NCBI GenBank assembly: GCA_002710685.1
Contig: PALD01000054.1
Span: 62,001 to 126,000, forward strand
Direction of reading: 5' to 3'
Source of the DNA: Cytophagaceae bacterium
Lineage (GTDB): Bacteria > Bacteroidota > Bacteroidia > Flavobacteriales > Flavobacteriaceae
Length of the DNA: 64,000 bases
Below are positions 1 through 10,518 of the stretch, piece by piece. The notes beneath the pieces were generated by a model. The model made no database searches. It saw only the letters and a list, made by a program, of their open reading frames with translations, and had not been told where the DNA came from. Each line of letters opens with the position of its first letter. Within the stretch, counting starts at the first letter, position 1. Position numbers and translations under genes: made by a program.

Positions 1-376
1 GCCAGGAGTAGAGGTCCATGCCTATGAACTCAAAAAATGCAGCGCCGCTGCCCGTGGGTAGGTCAGTGTCTTCAGAGTATGCCGTGTCAGCTTGCCTATC
101 ATCGTGTAAAACGCCTATCACGATAGCTTCGGGCATGTCTTCCCAGTAGCTAAAATAATCCACATTGCCTGCCACCGGCTCAAAGAGGTAGTTGCCGTCC
201 AGAACAATGATCACGGGGTATTTTTTATCTTTTTTGTCATTATAGCTCCTGGGGAGTTGAAGCTTGACCTTGCGTGGGGCGTCAAATTTAGCTGAAGGTA
301 TTTCTATGTATTCTACCTGGCCATGGCTTGCGCCAAAGCAAAACAGCAATAAAAGTGTGGGTATGATTCTTTTCAT
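1..376 (-). CDS. Secreted alpha/beta-hydrolase esterase, partial
   Basis: This is the N-terminal 125 codons of a gene whose 3' part lies beyond the left window edge. It opens with a signal peptide (MKRIIPTLLLLFCFGASHGQ) and continues with the strand-loop pattern PVIIVLDGNYLF followed by IVIGVLHDD, as in the putative esterase family (Esterase D / FrmB-like alpha/beta hydrolases). The catalytic Ser and His would lie outside the window, so substrate and activity cannot be judged. The signal peptide predicts export. A short inverted motif (GGCGCAAGCC) at the signal-peptide end resembles the dispersed palindrome family of this genome. Confidence 0.75.
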   Translation of the reverse strand, partial: MKRIIPTLLLLFCFGASHGQVEYIEIPSAKFDAPRKVKLQLPRSYNDKKDKKYPVIIVLDGNYLFEPVAGNVDYFSYWEDMPEAIVIGVLHDDRQADTAYSEDTDLPTGSGAAFFEFIGMDLYSW

Positions 377-445
377 GTGGCAGTTGGTTTTTTGGCAAGG
401 CTAAGGTATGCAATTTTAAGACTAAATGTTTTAACTGACAGCGTG

Positions 446-1420
446 TTACTTTTTAATATTCCTGTTGTAGATGGGCAGAAAAATAAACGAGCCGCCCCCC
501 AATATCAACACAAGCAGCGTTTGTGTGCTCCATACCAGCCAGCCAAAAGCCTCCCCGGCCTCGCGCGTAAACTCAAAAAAGATGAACAGGGCCCCGATGG
601 CCCAGGGGTAACTGCCTATACCGCCATTTGTGACCGAGATGGCAAATGAGCCTATCACAAAGGCTGCCAGGATGATGCTAAAATCTGCTGTGGATATGGC
701 CGGGATGGTAAATTTTACCACCCAGAACATCAAGATGTACATCACCCAGATAAAAATGGTGTGCAGTATGAACCATCCTTTATTCTTCATGGTCAGGATG
801 GTGCGCATGCCATCAACAAGACCTTTGAGAAAACCTGAAATTTTTTGTACAAATGGATGCGATGACCTCTTGATGATGCGTATAAAGACAAAGAGCCCTA
901 CTATTAAAAAAGCCAGCACCCCCAGTGTTATCAATGGGTTGAATTCTTTTTCTTCAATGTATTTGTAAAAACCTGCACTATTCATCGAGATGGCAATACC
1001 TATGACGAGGAGCAGCATAAAAAAGTCTGCGATACGCTCTGAGATGATGGTGCCAAATCCTTTTTCAATGGGCACATCCTCATAGGTCGTCAAGGTTGCG
1101 GCCCGCAAAAACTCACCAGACCTGGGGATGCCCAGGTTTGCCAGGTAAGCGGCCATCACCGCCATGAACCTATTGGCAAAAGCTGTCTTATAACCCATGG
1201 CGCTCAGCATAAACTTCCAGCGGTGGGCGCGTGAGAGGTGGCTCAACGTGCCAAAAAAGCACGAGAGTAAGAGATATTTAGGGTCGGCATTCTTGATGTG
1301 CTGCCACAGGGTGGCCCTCTCCTGGGTGGTGAGCGTGGCTAGCATGTACCATACAAGTCCCAAGCCCAGTACAAATGGTATGACCGTCTTTAGGATTTTT
1401 ATGGTCTTTTTACTGGCCAA
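446..1420 (-). CDS. YbhN/UPF0104-type integral membrane protein
   Basis: A 324-residue polytopic protein with about eight hydrophobic segments, starting with one at residues 10-28. The layout matches the lysylphosphatidylglycerol synthase transmembrane region (UPF0104/YbhN), a family proposed to flip lipids; no aminoacyl-transfer domain is present, so only a membrane role is inferred. The start is a TTG two bases after the panD stop; no ATG or GTG lies further upstream in frame, and beginning later would remove the first membrane segment. The spacing suggests one transcript panC-panD-this gene. Confidence 0.8.
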   Translation of the reverse strand: MASKKTIKILKTVIPFVLGLGLVWYMLATLTTQERATLWQHIKNADPKYLLLSCFFGTLSHLSRAHRWKFMLSAMGYKTAFANRFMAVMAAYLANLGIPRSGEFLRAATLTTYEDVPIEKGFGTIISERIADFFMLLLVIGIAISMNSAGFYKYIEEKEFNPLITLGVLAFLIVGLFVFIRIIKRSSHPFVQKISGFLKGLVDGMRTILTMKNKGWFILHTIFIWVMYILMFWVVKFTIPAISTADFSIILAAFVIGSFAISVTNGGIGSYPWAIGALFIFFEFTREAGEAFGWLVWSTQTLLVLILGGGSFIFLPIYNRNIKK

Positions 1421-1422
1421 TT

Positions 1423-1773
1423 CTACTTGAGAAGATTGGTTTCTTCGTCTGGAAAGACAAGGGTGGGCTTGAATTGCTTGGCCTCATCAACGCTCATGAA
1501 GGCATACACGATGAGTATAAGGGTGTCGCCCTTTGCAACGCGGCGTGCGGCGGCACCGTTAAGGGTGATTTCGCCACTTTTTCTGGGGCCGGGTATGGCA
1601 TAGGTCTCCAGGCGCTCGCCATTAGTGACATTTACAATTTGTACGCGCTCACCTTCAATGATGTTTGCGGCTTCCATGAGGTCTTCATCTATGGTGATGC
1701 TACCTATGTAGTGAAGCTCAGCGCCGGTGCACTTTACGCGGTGTATTTTTGATTTGACTACGTTGACTAACAT
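1423..1773 (-). CDS. panD: Aspartate 1-decarboxylase
   Basis: Pyruvoyl-dependent enzyme that turns L-aspartate into beta-alanine for pantothenate and CoA synthesis in the cytoplasm. At 116 residues it has the usual size. The self-cleavage site Gly24-Ser25 is seen in YIGSITID, with the conserved N-terminal KSKIHR and the later NGAAARR block. It is downstream of panC on the same strand (20 bases apart), so both halves of the pantothenate branch that meet at PanC are co-encoded. Confidence 0.97.
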   Translation of the reverse strand: MLVNVVKSKIHRVKCTGAELHYIGSITIDEDLMEAANIIEGERVQIVNVTNGERLETYAIPGPRKSGEITLNGAAARRVAKGDTLILIVYAFMSVDEAKQFKPTLVFPDEETNLLK

Positions 1774-1793
1774 GGGGACAAAGTTATGCTTTT

Positions 1794-2642
1794 TTAGTTT
1801 AGGCGTAGGTTGTCTATAAGCCTTACATCACCGGCAAAAACCGCGATGAATGCCCTGTATGTGTGGTTTTCTTCAAAGGAGGTGGCTGTTTCAAGGGTGT
1901 CCTCGTCAGCAATTTCAATATATTCCAGTTGCAGGATCTTGCTTTTTTCAAACTCCTGTTCCACCCATTGTTTTATGGCGGTGGGGGCGTTTGCGGGGTA
2001 TAGTTTTTTGGCTTCTGCCAAAGTTTTGAAGATGAATGGGGCTTCCGTCCTTTCTTGCTCTGTGAGGCGTTTGTTCCTTGAGCTTAATGCCAGGCCATCA
2101 TCAGCACGGCTGATGGGGCAGGGTACGATATCGATGTCAAGGTTTTCTATTTCAACGAGTTTTTTTACAATTTGCAATTGTTGAAAATCCTTCTCGCCAA
2201 AAAAGGCCTTGTCTGGCCTTACAATCTCAAAAAGATGCTTCAGGACCGTGCCCACACCATCAAAATGACCGGGCCTGAACTTGCCTTCCATCTTGTCTTC
2301 TAGCCCGGCAAAGTCAAAATGCATGGATTTTACATGGTTGCCATAGACCTCACGGGCAGAGGGGTTGAAGACGATAATGCTTTCGCCGAAAGGCTTTAAA
2401 AAATCAACGTCGCCCTCTATATCGCGGGGATATTTCTCCAGGTCTTCTTGATTGTTGAACTGGGTGGGGTTTACAAAAATACCTACGACAACCCTGTCGC
2501 ACTGGGCGATGGCCTGCTCCACAAGGCTTGCGTGCCCGGCATGTAATGCGCCCATTGTGGGGACGTAACCTATTTTAAGGTTATTTTTGTGCCAGTTTGC
2601 AACTTGTGATTCTAATTGGTGTCTTTTTGTAAATACCTGCAT
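1794..2642 (-). CDS. panC: Pantothenate synthetase
   Basis: Joins pantoate and beta-alanine using ATP to make pantothenate. The 282-residue protein shows the adenylate-forming signature [10 protein letters not shown] (residues 28-37, HIGH-like), [21 protein letters not shown] and GEKDFQQLQ, all typical of the family. The ATG start is supported by the divergent gene 105 bases away and a TAATTTTG box on the same strand (complement of 2666-2673) 24 bases upstream. The usual partner panB is not in the window. Confidence 0.97.
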   Translation of the reverse strand: MQVFTKRHQLESQVANWHKNNLKIGYVPTMGALHAGHASLVEQAIAQCDRVVVGIFVNPTQFNNQEDLEKYPRDIEGDVDFLKPFGESIIVFNPSAREVYGNHVKSMHFDFAGLEDKMEGKFRPGHFDGVGTVLKHLFEIVRPDKAFFGEKDFQQLQIVKKLVEIENLDIDIVPCPISRADDGLALSSRNKRLTEQERTEAPFIFKTLAEAKKLYPANAPTAIKQWVEQEFEKSKILQLEYIEIADEDTLETATSFEENHTYRAFIAVFAGDVRLIDNLRLN

Positions 2643-2747
2643 ACAACATTATGCTAAATGGGGCGCAAAATTAGTGTTTAACTGGCAATCTGCATAAATT
2701 TTAGTAATTTTGCGTGTTTTTTAGCCTAATCGTTTTAAAAGGATTTT

Positions 2748-3557
2748 ATGAAAGATAAGAGGATATTGTACGTATCATCTGAAGTTATACCTTATTTACC
2801 AGAGACAGAAATCGCTTCCATGTCGTTTGATGCACCGCAGATGGTGAACTCAAAGGGAGGGCAAATCAGGATCTTCATGCCACGGTACGGAAATATCAAT
2901 GAGAGGAGACATCAACTTCATGAAGTCATACGGCTTTCTGGGATGAACCTCGTGATCAATGACTTTGACATGCCGTTGATCATCAAGGTGGCTTCGATTC
3001 CCAAAGAGCGTATACAGGTATACTTTATAGATAATGAAGAATACTTTAAGCGCAAGGCAACCTTTACTGATGAGAAGGGGAACTTGTTTGAGGATAATGA
3101 CGAGCGGGCCATATTTTTTGCAAAAGGGGTCGTGGAGACCGTGAAGAAATTGAACTGGGCGCCAGATATCATTCATGTTCATGGATGGCTGGCCTCGTTA
3201 TTGCCACTATACCTTAAGGAATATTATGCTAGTGAGCCCTTGTTCAAGGAAAGCAAGATAGTTACCTCTGTGTACAATTCTGGCTTTGAAGGCACGTTGA
3301 ACAGTGAGATGATTGACAAGATTGCTTTTGACGGTGTTGACAAGGGGGATATTGCAGAGCTGGCCGAGCCATCTTATGCAAACCTGATGAAAGTGGCCAT
3401 CAAGAACAGTGATGCCGCGATCATAGGCTCGCAAGACCTTGATGAAGAAATAGTGAAATACCTCAATACAACCAAAATACCAGTGCTTCCCTACAAGAAG
3501 AAGGAAGAATTTGCACAAGCTTACGAAGAATTCTACACTGAAAAAGTGCTTGACTAA
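2748..3557 (+). CDS. GT5-type N-terminal domain protein (glycogen/starch synthase-like)
   Basis: A 269-residue protein that matches only the first Rossmann domain of glycogen/starch synthases: ILYVSSEVIPYL at the N-terminus, the IRIFMPRYG strand, YFIDNEEYF and the DIIHVHGWLASL motif. The ADP-glucose loop KTGGLGDV of true GlgA is replaced by the region around SFDAPQMVNSKGG, and the C-terminal GT-B domain is absent, so glycosyl transfer on its own is doubtful. Flavobacteria commonly carry this short form between panC and a DUF4270 gene. It starts an apparent operon with DUF4270 (9 bases) and glmS. Confidence 0.75.
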   Translation: MKDKRILYVSSEVIPYLPETEIASMSFDAPQMVNSKGGQIRIFMPRYGNINERRHQLHEVIRLSGMNLVINDFDMPLIIKVASIPKERIQVYFIDNEEYFKRKATFTDEKGNLFEDNDERAIFFAKGVVETVKKLNWAPDIIHVHGWLASLLPLYLKEYYASEPLFKESKIVTSVYNSGFEGTLNSEMIDKIAFDGVDKGDIAELAEPSYANLMKVAIKNSDAAIIGSQDLDEEIVKYLNTTKIPVLPYKKKEEFAQAYEEFYTEKVLD

Positions 3558-3566
3558 TTTTTAAAA

Positions 3567-5201
3567 ATGGAGATGAGATTGAAGAACCTTGCTTTGAGGA
3601 CGCTTACCGTATTGATTTTACTTACCGCGTTAGTTGCTTGTGATGAAGATTTTCAGCCTGTGGGCAAAGATCTTGTGGATGATATTAATTTTAATTCTGA
3701 TAGTATTTTGCATCCCGTGGTGTCTTATTCAAAGAGGCTTTTTGGGATTCAAGGTGTCCAGACTAACAATCTTGCCAGTGGTGCACTGGGGATTTATACT
3801 GACCCTATCTACGGTACCACCAGGGCTTCGCACCTGTCGCAGGTAAATCCTGGCTCTAATAACCCGTCCTTTGGTGATGAGCCCGTGCTGGACAGTGTGG
3901 TGTTTAGTATGCCTTATTACTCCACGGCTAGCTTAGGTGAGGAAGGTGAAACGGTTTATGAGCTGGATTCAGTTTATGGGGATGACCCCATAAATCTTAA
4001 GATCTACAGGTCAAATTATTTTTTAAGTGCCAGTACGCCACCAGACCTTGAAAAAAGTGCAAGGTATTATAGCAATCAGTTAAATAGCCTGGATGGTATT
4101 GAGGGAGACCTACTTTTTGATGTTCCTGATTTTGTTCCATCAAATGAAGGTGTGGTCACGGTTGTGCCGGGCGAAACAGAAGATGCTGACTCCGTACGTA
4201 CGGTAAACCCTCCATTATTGAGACTTGTGGATACCAGCGATGTGGGATTGGCCTACTGGAAACAAGCGATTTTTGATAAAGAAGGAGATGAAGTTCTTTT
4301 TAACGGCAATACGTTTAAGGATTATTTCAGGGGTGTTTACTTAAAGGCAGAGGCTTTAAATAGTACAGATCAAGATTATTTTATCTTCAATAGGTCAGGG
4401 ACAAACATAACGTTGTATTATAGCTATAAAAACAGCAATGATATTATGTTACAGGGAAGTTATGTGCTTAATTTTTATGGTACTGGCACAACTCCTAATC
4501 CCATAGCCTTCACGGGATATACCAATGATTTCAACCAGTCTGTAACTGATGCTTTAGACCCTGCGAATATTGATATGGTCAATGGTGAAGAAGACCTATA
4601 CCTCAGGGGTGGAGAAGGGAGTACGGGTGTTATTCAGTTGTTTGACCCTACTGATGATGATGGCGATGGCATTCCTGATGAGCTTAACGCATTACGCGAT
4701 AGAAACCTTCTCATACGCGAAGCAAACCTTATCCTATACGTTGATCAAGACAAGGTCTCTCAATACACCACGGGGGCTTTTGCTGGTCCTGAACGCATTT
4801 ATCTTTATGATTTAAAAACCAACTTGCCTGTTGTTGATTATAATACCGATGCGTCAACGGGAACCACGTCAGCACTTGGGTCAAAAATAAATCACTTGGG
4901 GCCGCTTACCGTAGATGATGACGGTAACGGGGTGAGCTATAAAATTAAGCTTACCCAGTATTTGAGAAATTTACTCTCTGACTCTAACGACAACCCCACC
5001 GTCACCTTGGGAATCAATGTTACTAATAACGTGAATATCACCGCGGTCAATTACATTGAAGGAACTGACGAAGATGATGTTCCTAACACGGTATCCCAGG
5101 GTAGCCTTCTATATCAGGAAGGTACAATACTCCACGGTAATTTAAGTTCTGATAATGACAAGAAACTAGTTTTCAGGATTTATTATACAGAATCAGAATA
5201 A
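3567..5201 (+). CDS. DUF4270 family lipoprotein
   Basis: A 544-residue predicted outer-membrane or periplasmic lipoprotein. The N-terminus has a positively charged start, a hydrophobic stretch and a lipobox ending in LVAC followed by DEDF. The body fits the Bacteroidota family DUF4270, including the start GKDLVDD and repeated beta-rich segments. Near residue 370 the motif DPTDDDGDGIPDE looks like a calcium-binding TSP3-type loop. The function is unknown. It is 12 bases upstream of glmS; the constant company of a GT5-like gene and glmS in relatives suggests a cell-envelope role, which is inference. Confidence 0.85.
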   Translation: MEMRLKNLALRTLTVLILLTALVACDEDFQPVGKDLVDDINFNSDSILHPVVSYSKRLFGIQGVQTNNLASGALGIYTDPIYGTTRASHLSQVNPGSNNPSFGDEPVLDSVVFSMPYYSTASLGEEGETVYELDSVYGDDPINLKIYRSNYFLSASTPPDLEKSARYYSNQLNSLDGIEGDLLFDVPDFVPSNEGVVTVVPGETEDADSVRTVNPPLLRLVDTSDVGLAYWKQAIFDKEGDEVLFNGNTFKDYFRGVYLKAEALNSTDQDYFIFNRSGTNITLYYSYKNSNDIMLQGSYVLNFYGTGTTPNPIAFTGYTNDFNQSVTDALDPANIDMVNGEEDLYLRGGEGSTGVIQLFDPTDDDGDGIPDELNALRDRNLLIREANLILYVDQDKVSQYTTGAFAGPERIYLYDLKTNLPVVDYNTDASTGTTSALGSKINHLGPLTVDDDGNGVSYKIKLTQYLRNLLSDSNDNPTVTLGINVTNNVNITAVNYIEGTDEDDVPNTVSQGSLLYQEGTILHGNLSSDNDKKLVFRIYYTESE

Positions 5202-5213
5202 AGTACTAAAAAA

Positions 5214-7061
5214 ATGTGCGGAATTGTAGGTTACATAGGTAATAGGGAAGCTTACCCCATTATCCTTAAAGGGCTACAACGCCTAGAATATAGGGGCTAC
5301 GATAGTGCCGGTGTAGCCCTCTATGATGGAAAAAGCATACAATTGTGCAAGACCAAGGGCAAGGTAGGAGACCTCAAAAAAAAATGTGAGACTTCAATTG
5401 ATACCACGGGCTCCCTGGGTATAGGCCACACCCGCTGGGCAACTCATGGCGTGCCTAACGATGTAAACTCCCACCCCCATTTTTCTAATAGTGGAGACCT
5501 TGTGATCATACACAACGGCATCATAGAAAACTATGAATCCATAAAAAAAGAACTACTCAACAGGGGGTATCATTTCAAGTCTGATACAGATACCGAGGTC
5601 CTGGTAAACCTCATTGAAGAAATCAAGATCAATGAAGATGTAAAACTGGGCAAGGCGGTCCAGATAGCATTAAATCAAACCGTGGGGGCGTATGCAATCG
5701 CTGTCTTTGACAAGAAAAAGCCCAATGAAATCGTTGTTGCCCGTCTGGGCAGCCCATTGGCAATAGGCGTGGGGGAAGATGAATTCTTCATCGCCTCAGA
5801 TGCCTCCCCATTTATAGAGTACACCACAAATGCGATTTATCTTGAAGATGGTGAGATGGCCGTTGTGCGCCGTGGCAAGGATGTAAAGATCTTCAATATC
5901 AAGAACGATAAATGGGTAAATCCATACATACAGACCCTACAGCTCAATCTGGAGCAGATAGAAAAAGGCGGTTATGACCACTTCATGCTCAAGGAGATCT
6001 ACGAGCAACCACAAGCTATACGTGATACATTTAGAGGGCGCTTACGCGAAATGGAAGGCCTCATAAAAATGGCAGGTGTGGATGATAATATTTACAGGTT
6101 CCTCAACGCGCGACGCATCGTGATTGTGGCCTGTGGTACCTCATGGCATGCCGGCCTTGTGGCCGAATATATTTTTGAAGATTACCTGCGTATCCCCGTT
6201 GAGGTTGAATACGCATCAGAATTCAGGTACCGCAACCCCGTGATATTTAAGGACGATATCGTCATTGCAATCTCACAAAGTGGGGAGACCGCAGATACCA
6301 TGGCCGCGATGAAGCTGGCTAAAGAACAGGGCGCTTTTGTATTTGGCGTTTGCAATGTGGTGGGTTCATCCATATCCAGGCTTGCAGATGCAGGCGCATA
6401 TACCCATGCAGGCCCAGAGATAGGGGTGGCATCCACAAAGGCTTTTACCACACAAATCACGGTACTTACCCTGATTGCCCTAAAACTGGCAAAAGAAAAA
6501 GGAAAGATTTCAACTTCAGAATTCCACAGGCTCTTGCAAGAACTGCAACAGGTTCCCACCAAGGTTGAAAAGATGCTAGAGTCCAATAAGCACGTGAAGC
6601 AAGTCGCAGAGGTATATAAATTTGCAACTAACTGCCTGTATCTGGGAAGGGGATACAACTTTCCCGTTGCACTGGAAGGCGCATTAAAGCTCAAGGAGAT
6701 TTCATACATCCATGCTGAGGGGTATCCCGCTGCCGAAATGAAACATGGCCCCATCGCCCTTATTGATGAGCAGATGCCCGTTATCGTGATCGCGACCCGT
6801 AAGGGACATTATGAAAAAGTGGTGAGCAACATACAGGAGATCAAATCCAGAAAAGGAAAGATAATAGGTATTGTCACGGAAGGTGATGAAACGGTAAAAA
6901 AACTTGCTGACCATGTCATTGAAGTGCCAGAGACCACAGATTCACTATCTCCCCTCTTGACCACGATACCCTTGCAGTTGCTATCTTACCACATTGCGGT
7001 GATGCTGGGCAAGAACGTTGACCAGCCGCGCAACCTTGCAAAATCCGTCACGGTAGAATAA
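5214..7061 (+). CDS. glmS: Glutamine-fructose-6-phosphate aminotransferase (isomerizing)
   Basis: Makes glucosamine-6-phosphate from fructose-6-phosphate and glutamine, the entry step to UDP-GlcNAc for peptidoglycan and lipid A. The 615-residue protein has the glutaminase nucleophile Cys2 (MCGIVGYIG), TRWATHG and HNGIIENY, then two SIS domains (ACGTSWHAG, ISQSGETADT, STKAFTTQ; LGRGYNFPVALEGALK, HAEGYPAAEMKHGP) and the usual C-terminal TVE end. Only 12 bases separate it from the DUF4270 gene, so no room exists for a glmS ribozyme. Confidence 0.98.
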   Translation: MCGIVGYIGNREAYPIILKGLQRLEYRGYDSAGVALYDGKSIQLCKTKGKVGDLKKKCETSIDTTGSLGIGHTRWATHGVPNDVNSHPHFSNSGDLVIIHNGIIENYESIKKELLNRGYHFKSDTDTEVLVNLIEEIKINEDVKLGKAVQIALNQTVGAYAIAVFDKKKPNEIVVARLGSPLAIGVGEDEFFIASDASPFIEYTTNAIYLEDGEMAVVRRGKDVKIFNIKNDKWVNPYIQTLQLNLEQIEKGGYDHFMLKEIYEQPQAIRDTFRGRLREMEGLIKMAGVDDNIYRFLNARRIVIVACGTSWHAGLVAEYIFEDYLRIPVEVEYASEFRYRNPVIFKDDIVIAISQSGETADTMAAMKLAKEQGAFVFGVCNVVGSSISRLADAGAYTHAGPEIGVASTKAFTTQITVLTLIALKLAKEKGKISTSEFHRLLQELQQVPTKVEKMLESNKHVKQVAEVYKFATNCLYLGRGYNFPVALEGALKLKEISYIHAEGYPAAEMKHGPIALIDEQMPVIVIATRKGHYEKVVSNIQEIKSRKGKIIGIVTEGDETVKKLADHVIEVPETTDSLSPLLTTIPLQLLSYHIAVMLGKNVDQPRNLAKSVTVE

Positions 7062-7418
7062 TCATTTTTTCTTGCCCATCCACCCCAGGTGCGTGTGCTT
7101 AAAATCATCAGGATATTTAAGCCCATACCCCAGCATCCTGTCAAAAGCTGAATGCGCAAGAAACACAAGCGAAAGCTGAATCAACCAGTCAATAGAAAAG
7201 TAAAATCCCACTACAAGAAGTACCGCAAAAATGCCCTGATGGTGCATGATGTTGTACGCCACTGCCCCCACCCGGGTATTTAAAAGGTAGCAGAAAAAGC
7301 TGAGGTCTGGCGCAAAGAACAGCAGCGCAAAAAAGCCCCATCCATAATCCAGATAAAAGTAGGCCCCGGCAAATAGCACTAGCAACCCCGCACCTTCCAG
7401 TTTTAGTTGTGCCGTCAT
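7062..7418 (-). CDS. DUF4260 family membrane protein
   Basis: A 118-residue small membrane protein with about four hydrophobic stretches and the family-typical C-terminal block HSAFDRMLGYGLKY, followed by DDFKHTHLGW. These features match DUF4260, whose function is unknown. It converges on glmS with the two stop codons directly adjacent. The basic tail GKKKK ends the protein. Confidence 0.85.
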   Translation of the reverse strand: MTAQLKLEGAGLLVLFAGAYFYLDYGWGFFALLFFAPDLSFFCYLLNTRVGAVAYNIMHHQGIFAVLLVVGFYFSIDWLIQLSLVFLAHSAFDRMLGYGLKYPDDFKHTHLGWMGKKK

Positions 7419-7480
7419 GATTTTATGTTTTTGCAGCTTAAAAATACAATTTAGGCCTTACTCCAACCTTGCAAATTTTA

Positions 7481-7497
7481 TTTCGCTTAAAGCGAAA
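7481..7497. repeat. Dispersed palindrome, TTTCGC-TTAAA-GCGAAA type
   Basis: A perfect 6 bp arm palindrome around a 5-base centre in the gap between DUF4260 and atpD. It belongs to the family TTT(S)GC-n-GC(S)AAA / GCTTTCGCGAAAGC found about every 2-3 kb in the window. Confidence 0.8.
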
Positions 7498-7617
7498 TAG
7501 ACACCCACACAATATTGCCGTAATAACATGCGGCCTTTGATGAATGCCCAAAAAACCTGACGTTTTCAAAGATTGAAAATCAATTAATTCATAATTAGTT
7601 TTTTTGAGATTAAAGAC

Positions 7618-7625
7618 TATCTTTG
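7618..7625 (+). promoter_or_regulatory. Candidate -7 promoter box upstream of atpD
   Basis: TATCTTTG fits the Bacteroidota -7 consensus TAnnTTTG and lies 82 bases before the atpD start. I find no good TTTG at the expected 19-base distance, so the assignment rests on the -7 box alone. The rest of the 288-base gap (7419-7706) holds only the palindrome at 7481-7497 and no visible gene. Confidence 0.45.
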
Positions 7626-7652
7626 CACGACGAAAAATCAGTGGGATTTTGA

Positions 7653-9215
<1,563 letters not shown>

Positions 9216-9238
9216 TTTTTTAATTCTCAATTGAAAAA

Positions 9239-9520
9239 ATGCATTTAGAAATAGTAAGTCCAGAGGCAACATTGTTTAGCGGCGAGGCAACTTCAGTGAC
9301 CGTCCCGGGAACAGATGGTGAATTTCAAATCCTGAACAATCACGCGGCCATAGTGTCTCTACTGGATAAGGGTACCGTGAAGATCAAGAGCACTTCATCC
9401 ATGGATGAGTCCTTTCAAGATAAGTTTAAAAAGGGAAAGGAAACCGGTGAGTGGACGCTTGATATTCAGTCTGGCACTATTGAGATGAAAGACAATAAGG
9501 CAATAGTCCTGGTTGACTGA
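9239..9520 (+). CDS. atpC: F1Fo ATP synthase subunit epsilon (short form)
   Basis: Central-stalk epsilon subunit. It starts MHLEIVSPEATLFSGEA and has the beta-sandwich signature PGTDGEFQILNNHA. At 93 residues it holds only the N-terminal sandwich; the C-terminal two-helix domain that inhibits ATP hydrolysis in other bacteria is missing, as is common in Bacteroidota. It lies 23 bases after atpD and ends at a rho-independent terminator. Confidence 0.95.
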   Translation: MHLEIVSPEATLFSGEATSVTVPGTDGEFQILNNHAAIVSLLDKGTVKIKSTSSMDESFQDKFKKGKETGEWTLDIQSGTIEMKDNKAIVLVD

Positions 9521-9540
9521 TCATAGCAACAACATAATAC

Positions 9541-9573
9541 AAAAACCTGATTCTTGATTGAGTCAGGTTTTTT
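9541..9573 (+). terminator. Rho-independent terminator of atpD-atpC
   Basis: AACCTGA ... TCAGGTT hairpin followed by a run of eight Ts, 20 bases after the atpC stop. Confidence 0.85.
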
Positions 9574-9590
9574 TTTCGCTTTAAGCGAAA
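9574..9590. repeat. Dispersed palindrome TTTCGC-TTTAA-GCGAAA
   Basis: Perfect palindrome directly after the atpC terminator T-run. It overlaps the last codons of the opposing channel gene, supplying its C-terminal Phe-Ala and the TAA stop. Confidence 0.8.
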
Positions 9591-10318
9591 AGCATATAGA
9601 GAAAAGCTGCGGCCCCACCACCGGCAATGGGCGCAACGATGGGTACCCACGCATAAGCCCAATTGCTATTTGTCTTGCCCTTGAGGGGAAGCAGTGCGTG
9701 CACGATACGGGGCCCCAGGTCGCGGGCAGGGTTAATGGCATAGCCCGTGGTGCCGCCCAGTCCCAGGCCTATTGCCCATACCACAAGTGCCACGGGGAGT
9801 GCTCCCAGCGAGCCCAGGCCAAAGGCGACCTGCTCGCCAGATTCAAACTGTAATTGAGGCTCGGCGATATAGAGCACCGCGATGATAAGCACAAAGGTGC
9901 CCATAAATTCTGCAAAGAAATTTGAAAATGAGTGGTTTATGGCTGGCGAGGTGCAAAAGGTTGCTTCCTTAAGTTCAGGGCTTTCTGTAATGTCGTAGTG
10001 TTTTTTATGCATGAGCCATACAACAAAGGCCCCCAGCATGGCCCCCAGCATCTGTGCCGTGATATAGATGGGCACGTTGCCCCATTCAAAGAGCCCTGCA
10101 ATGGCAAGAGACAAGGTGACAGCAGGATTAAGGTGCGCACCACTGTATGGCCCGGCAATCAATACCCCCACGTACACCGCAAGCCCCCATGCGGTCGTAA
10201 TGACGATCCATCCAGAATCCTGGCCTTTTGTTTTTTCAAGCAGTACATTGGCAACCACGCCATTACCTATCATGATAAGTATAAAGGTTCCTAAAACTTC
10301 TGCTATAAAAGGTGACAT
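9581..10318 (-). CDS. glpF: MIP-family channel, glycerol-facilitator type
   Basis: A 245-residue inner-membrane channel with six membrane spans and two half-helices carrying the NPA boxes HLNPAVTLS and INPARDLGPR. An Asp after the second NPAR is typical of glycerol facilitators (GlpF) rather than water-only aquaporins (which have NPARS), so passage of glycerol and similar solutes is predicted. No glycerol kinase lies beside it. It converges on atpC, with the stop inside a dispersed palindrome. Confidence 0.85.
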   Translation of the reverse strand: MSPFIAEVLGTFILIMIGNGVVANVLLEKTKGQDSGWIVITTAWGLAVYVGVLIAGPYSGAHLNPAVTLSLAIAGLFEWGNVPIYITAQMLGAMLGAFVVWLMHKKHYDITESPELKEATFCTSPAINHSFSNFFAEFMGTFVLIIAVLYIAEPQLQFESGEQVAFGLGSLGALPVALVVWAIGLGLGGTTGYAINPARDLGPRIVHALLPLKGKTNSNWAYAWVPIVAPIAGGGAAAFLYMLFA

Positions 10319-10483
10319 ATTCTATGCGATTTTAATGGTCAATGCCTTACAAGATAAAAATTAACTCCATATCCTGAAACTGTAATGTGGCTGCATAATA
10401 TAAATTTTACCTATGGATGGACCTTTTATTTGAGACTGATTTTATACTTTAGCCATAACGATCTAAATCAACCAATCATGAAC

Positions 10484-10511
10484 GCCCCCGGTTAACATAG
10501 TTATAGGGGGC
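10484..10511 (+). other. Orphan GC-rich hairpin
   Basis: GCCCCC ... GGGGGC arms around a 16-base loop, followed on the plus strand by CTTTCTTATT. No plus-strand gene ends here; it lies just past the stop of the minus-strand M61 gene, where in that direction no T-run follows. It could terminate a short unannotated plus-strand RNA or stabilise the M61 mRNA end. Confidence 0.5.
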
Positions 10512-10518
10512 TTTCTTA

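Noticed and set aside
377..649. 90-codon plus-strand frame at the left end
   Set aside because: It runs antisense through the end of the membrane protein gene, has no family pattern, and its stop lies inside the opposite coding frame.
5202..5213. glmS ribozyme
   Set aside because: Only 12 bases lie between DUF4270 and glmS; the ribozyme does not fit and is not expected in Bacteroidota.
9932..10294. Plus-strand frame within the glycerol channel gene
   Set aside because: Antisense to a clear MIP-family gene with both NPA boxes; composition is not protein-like.
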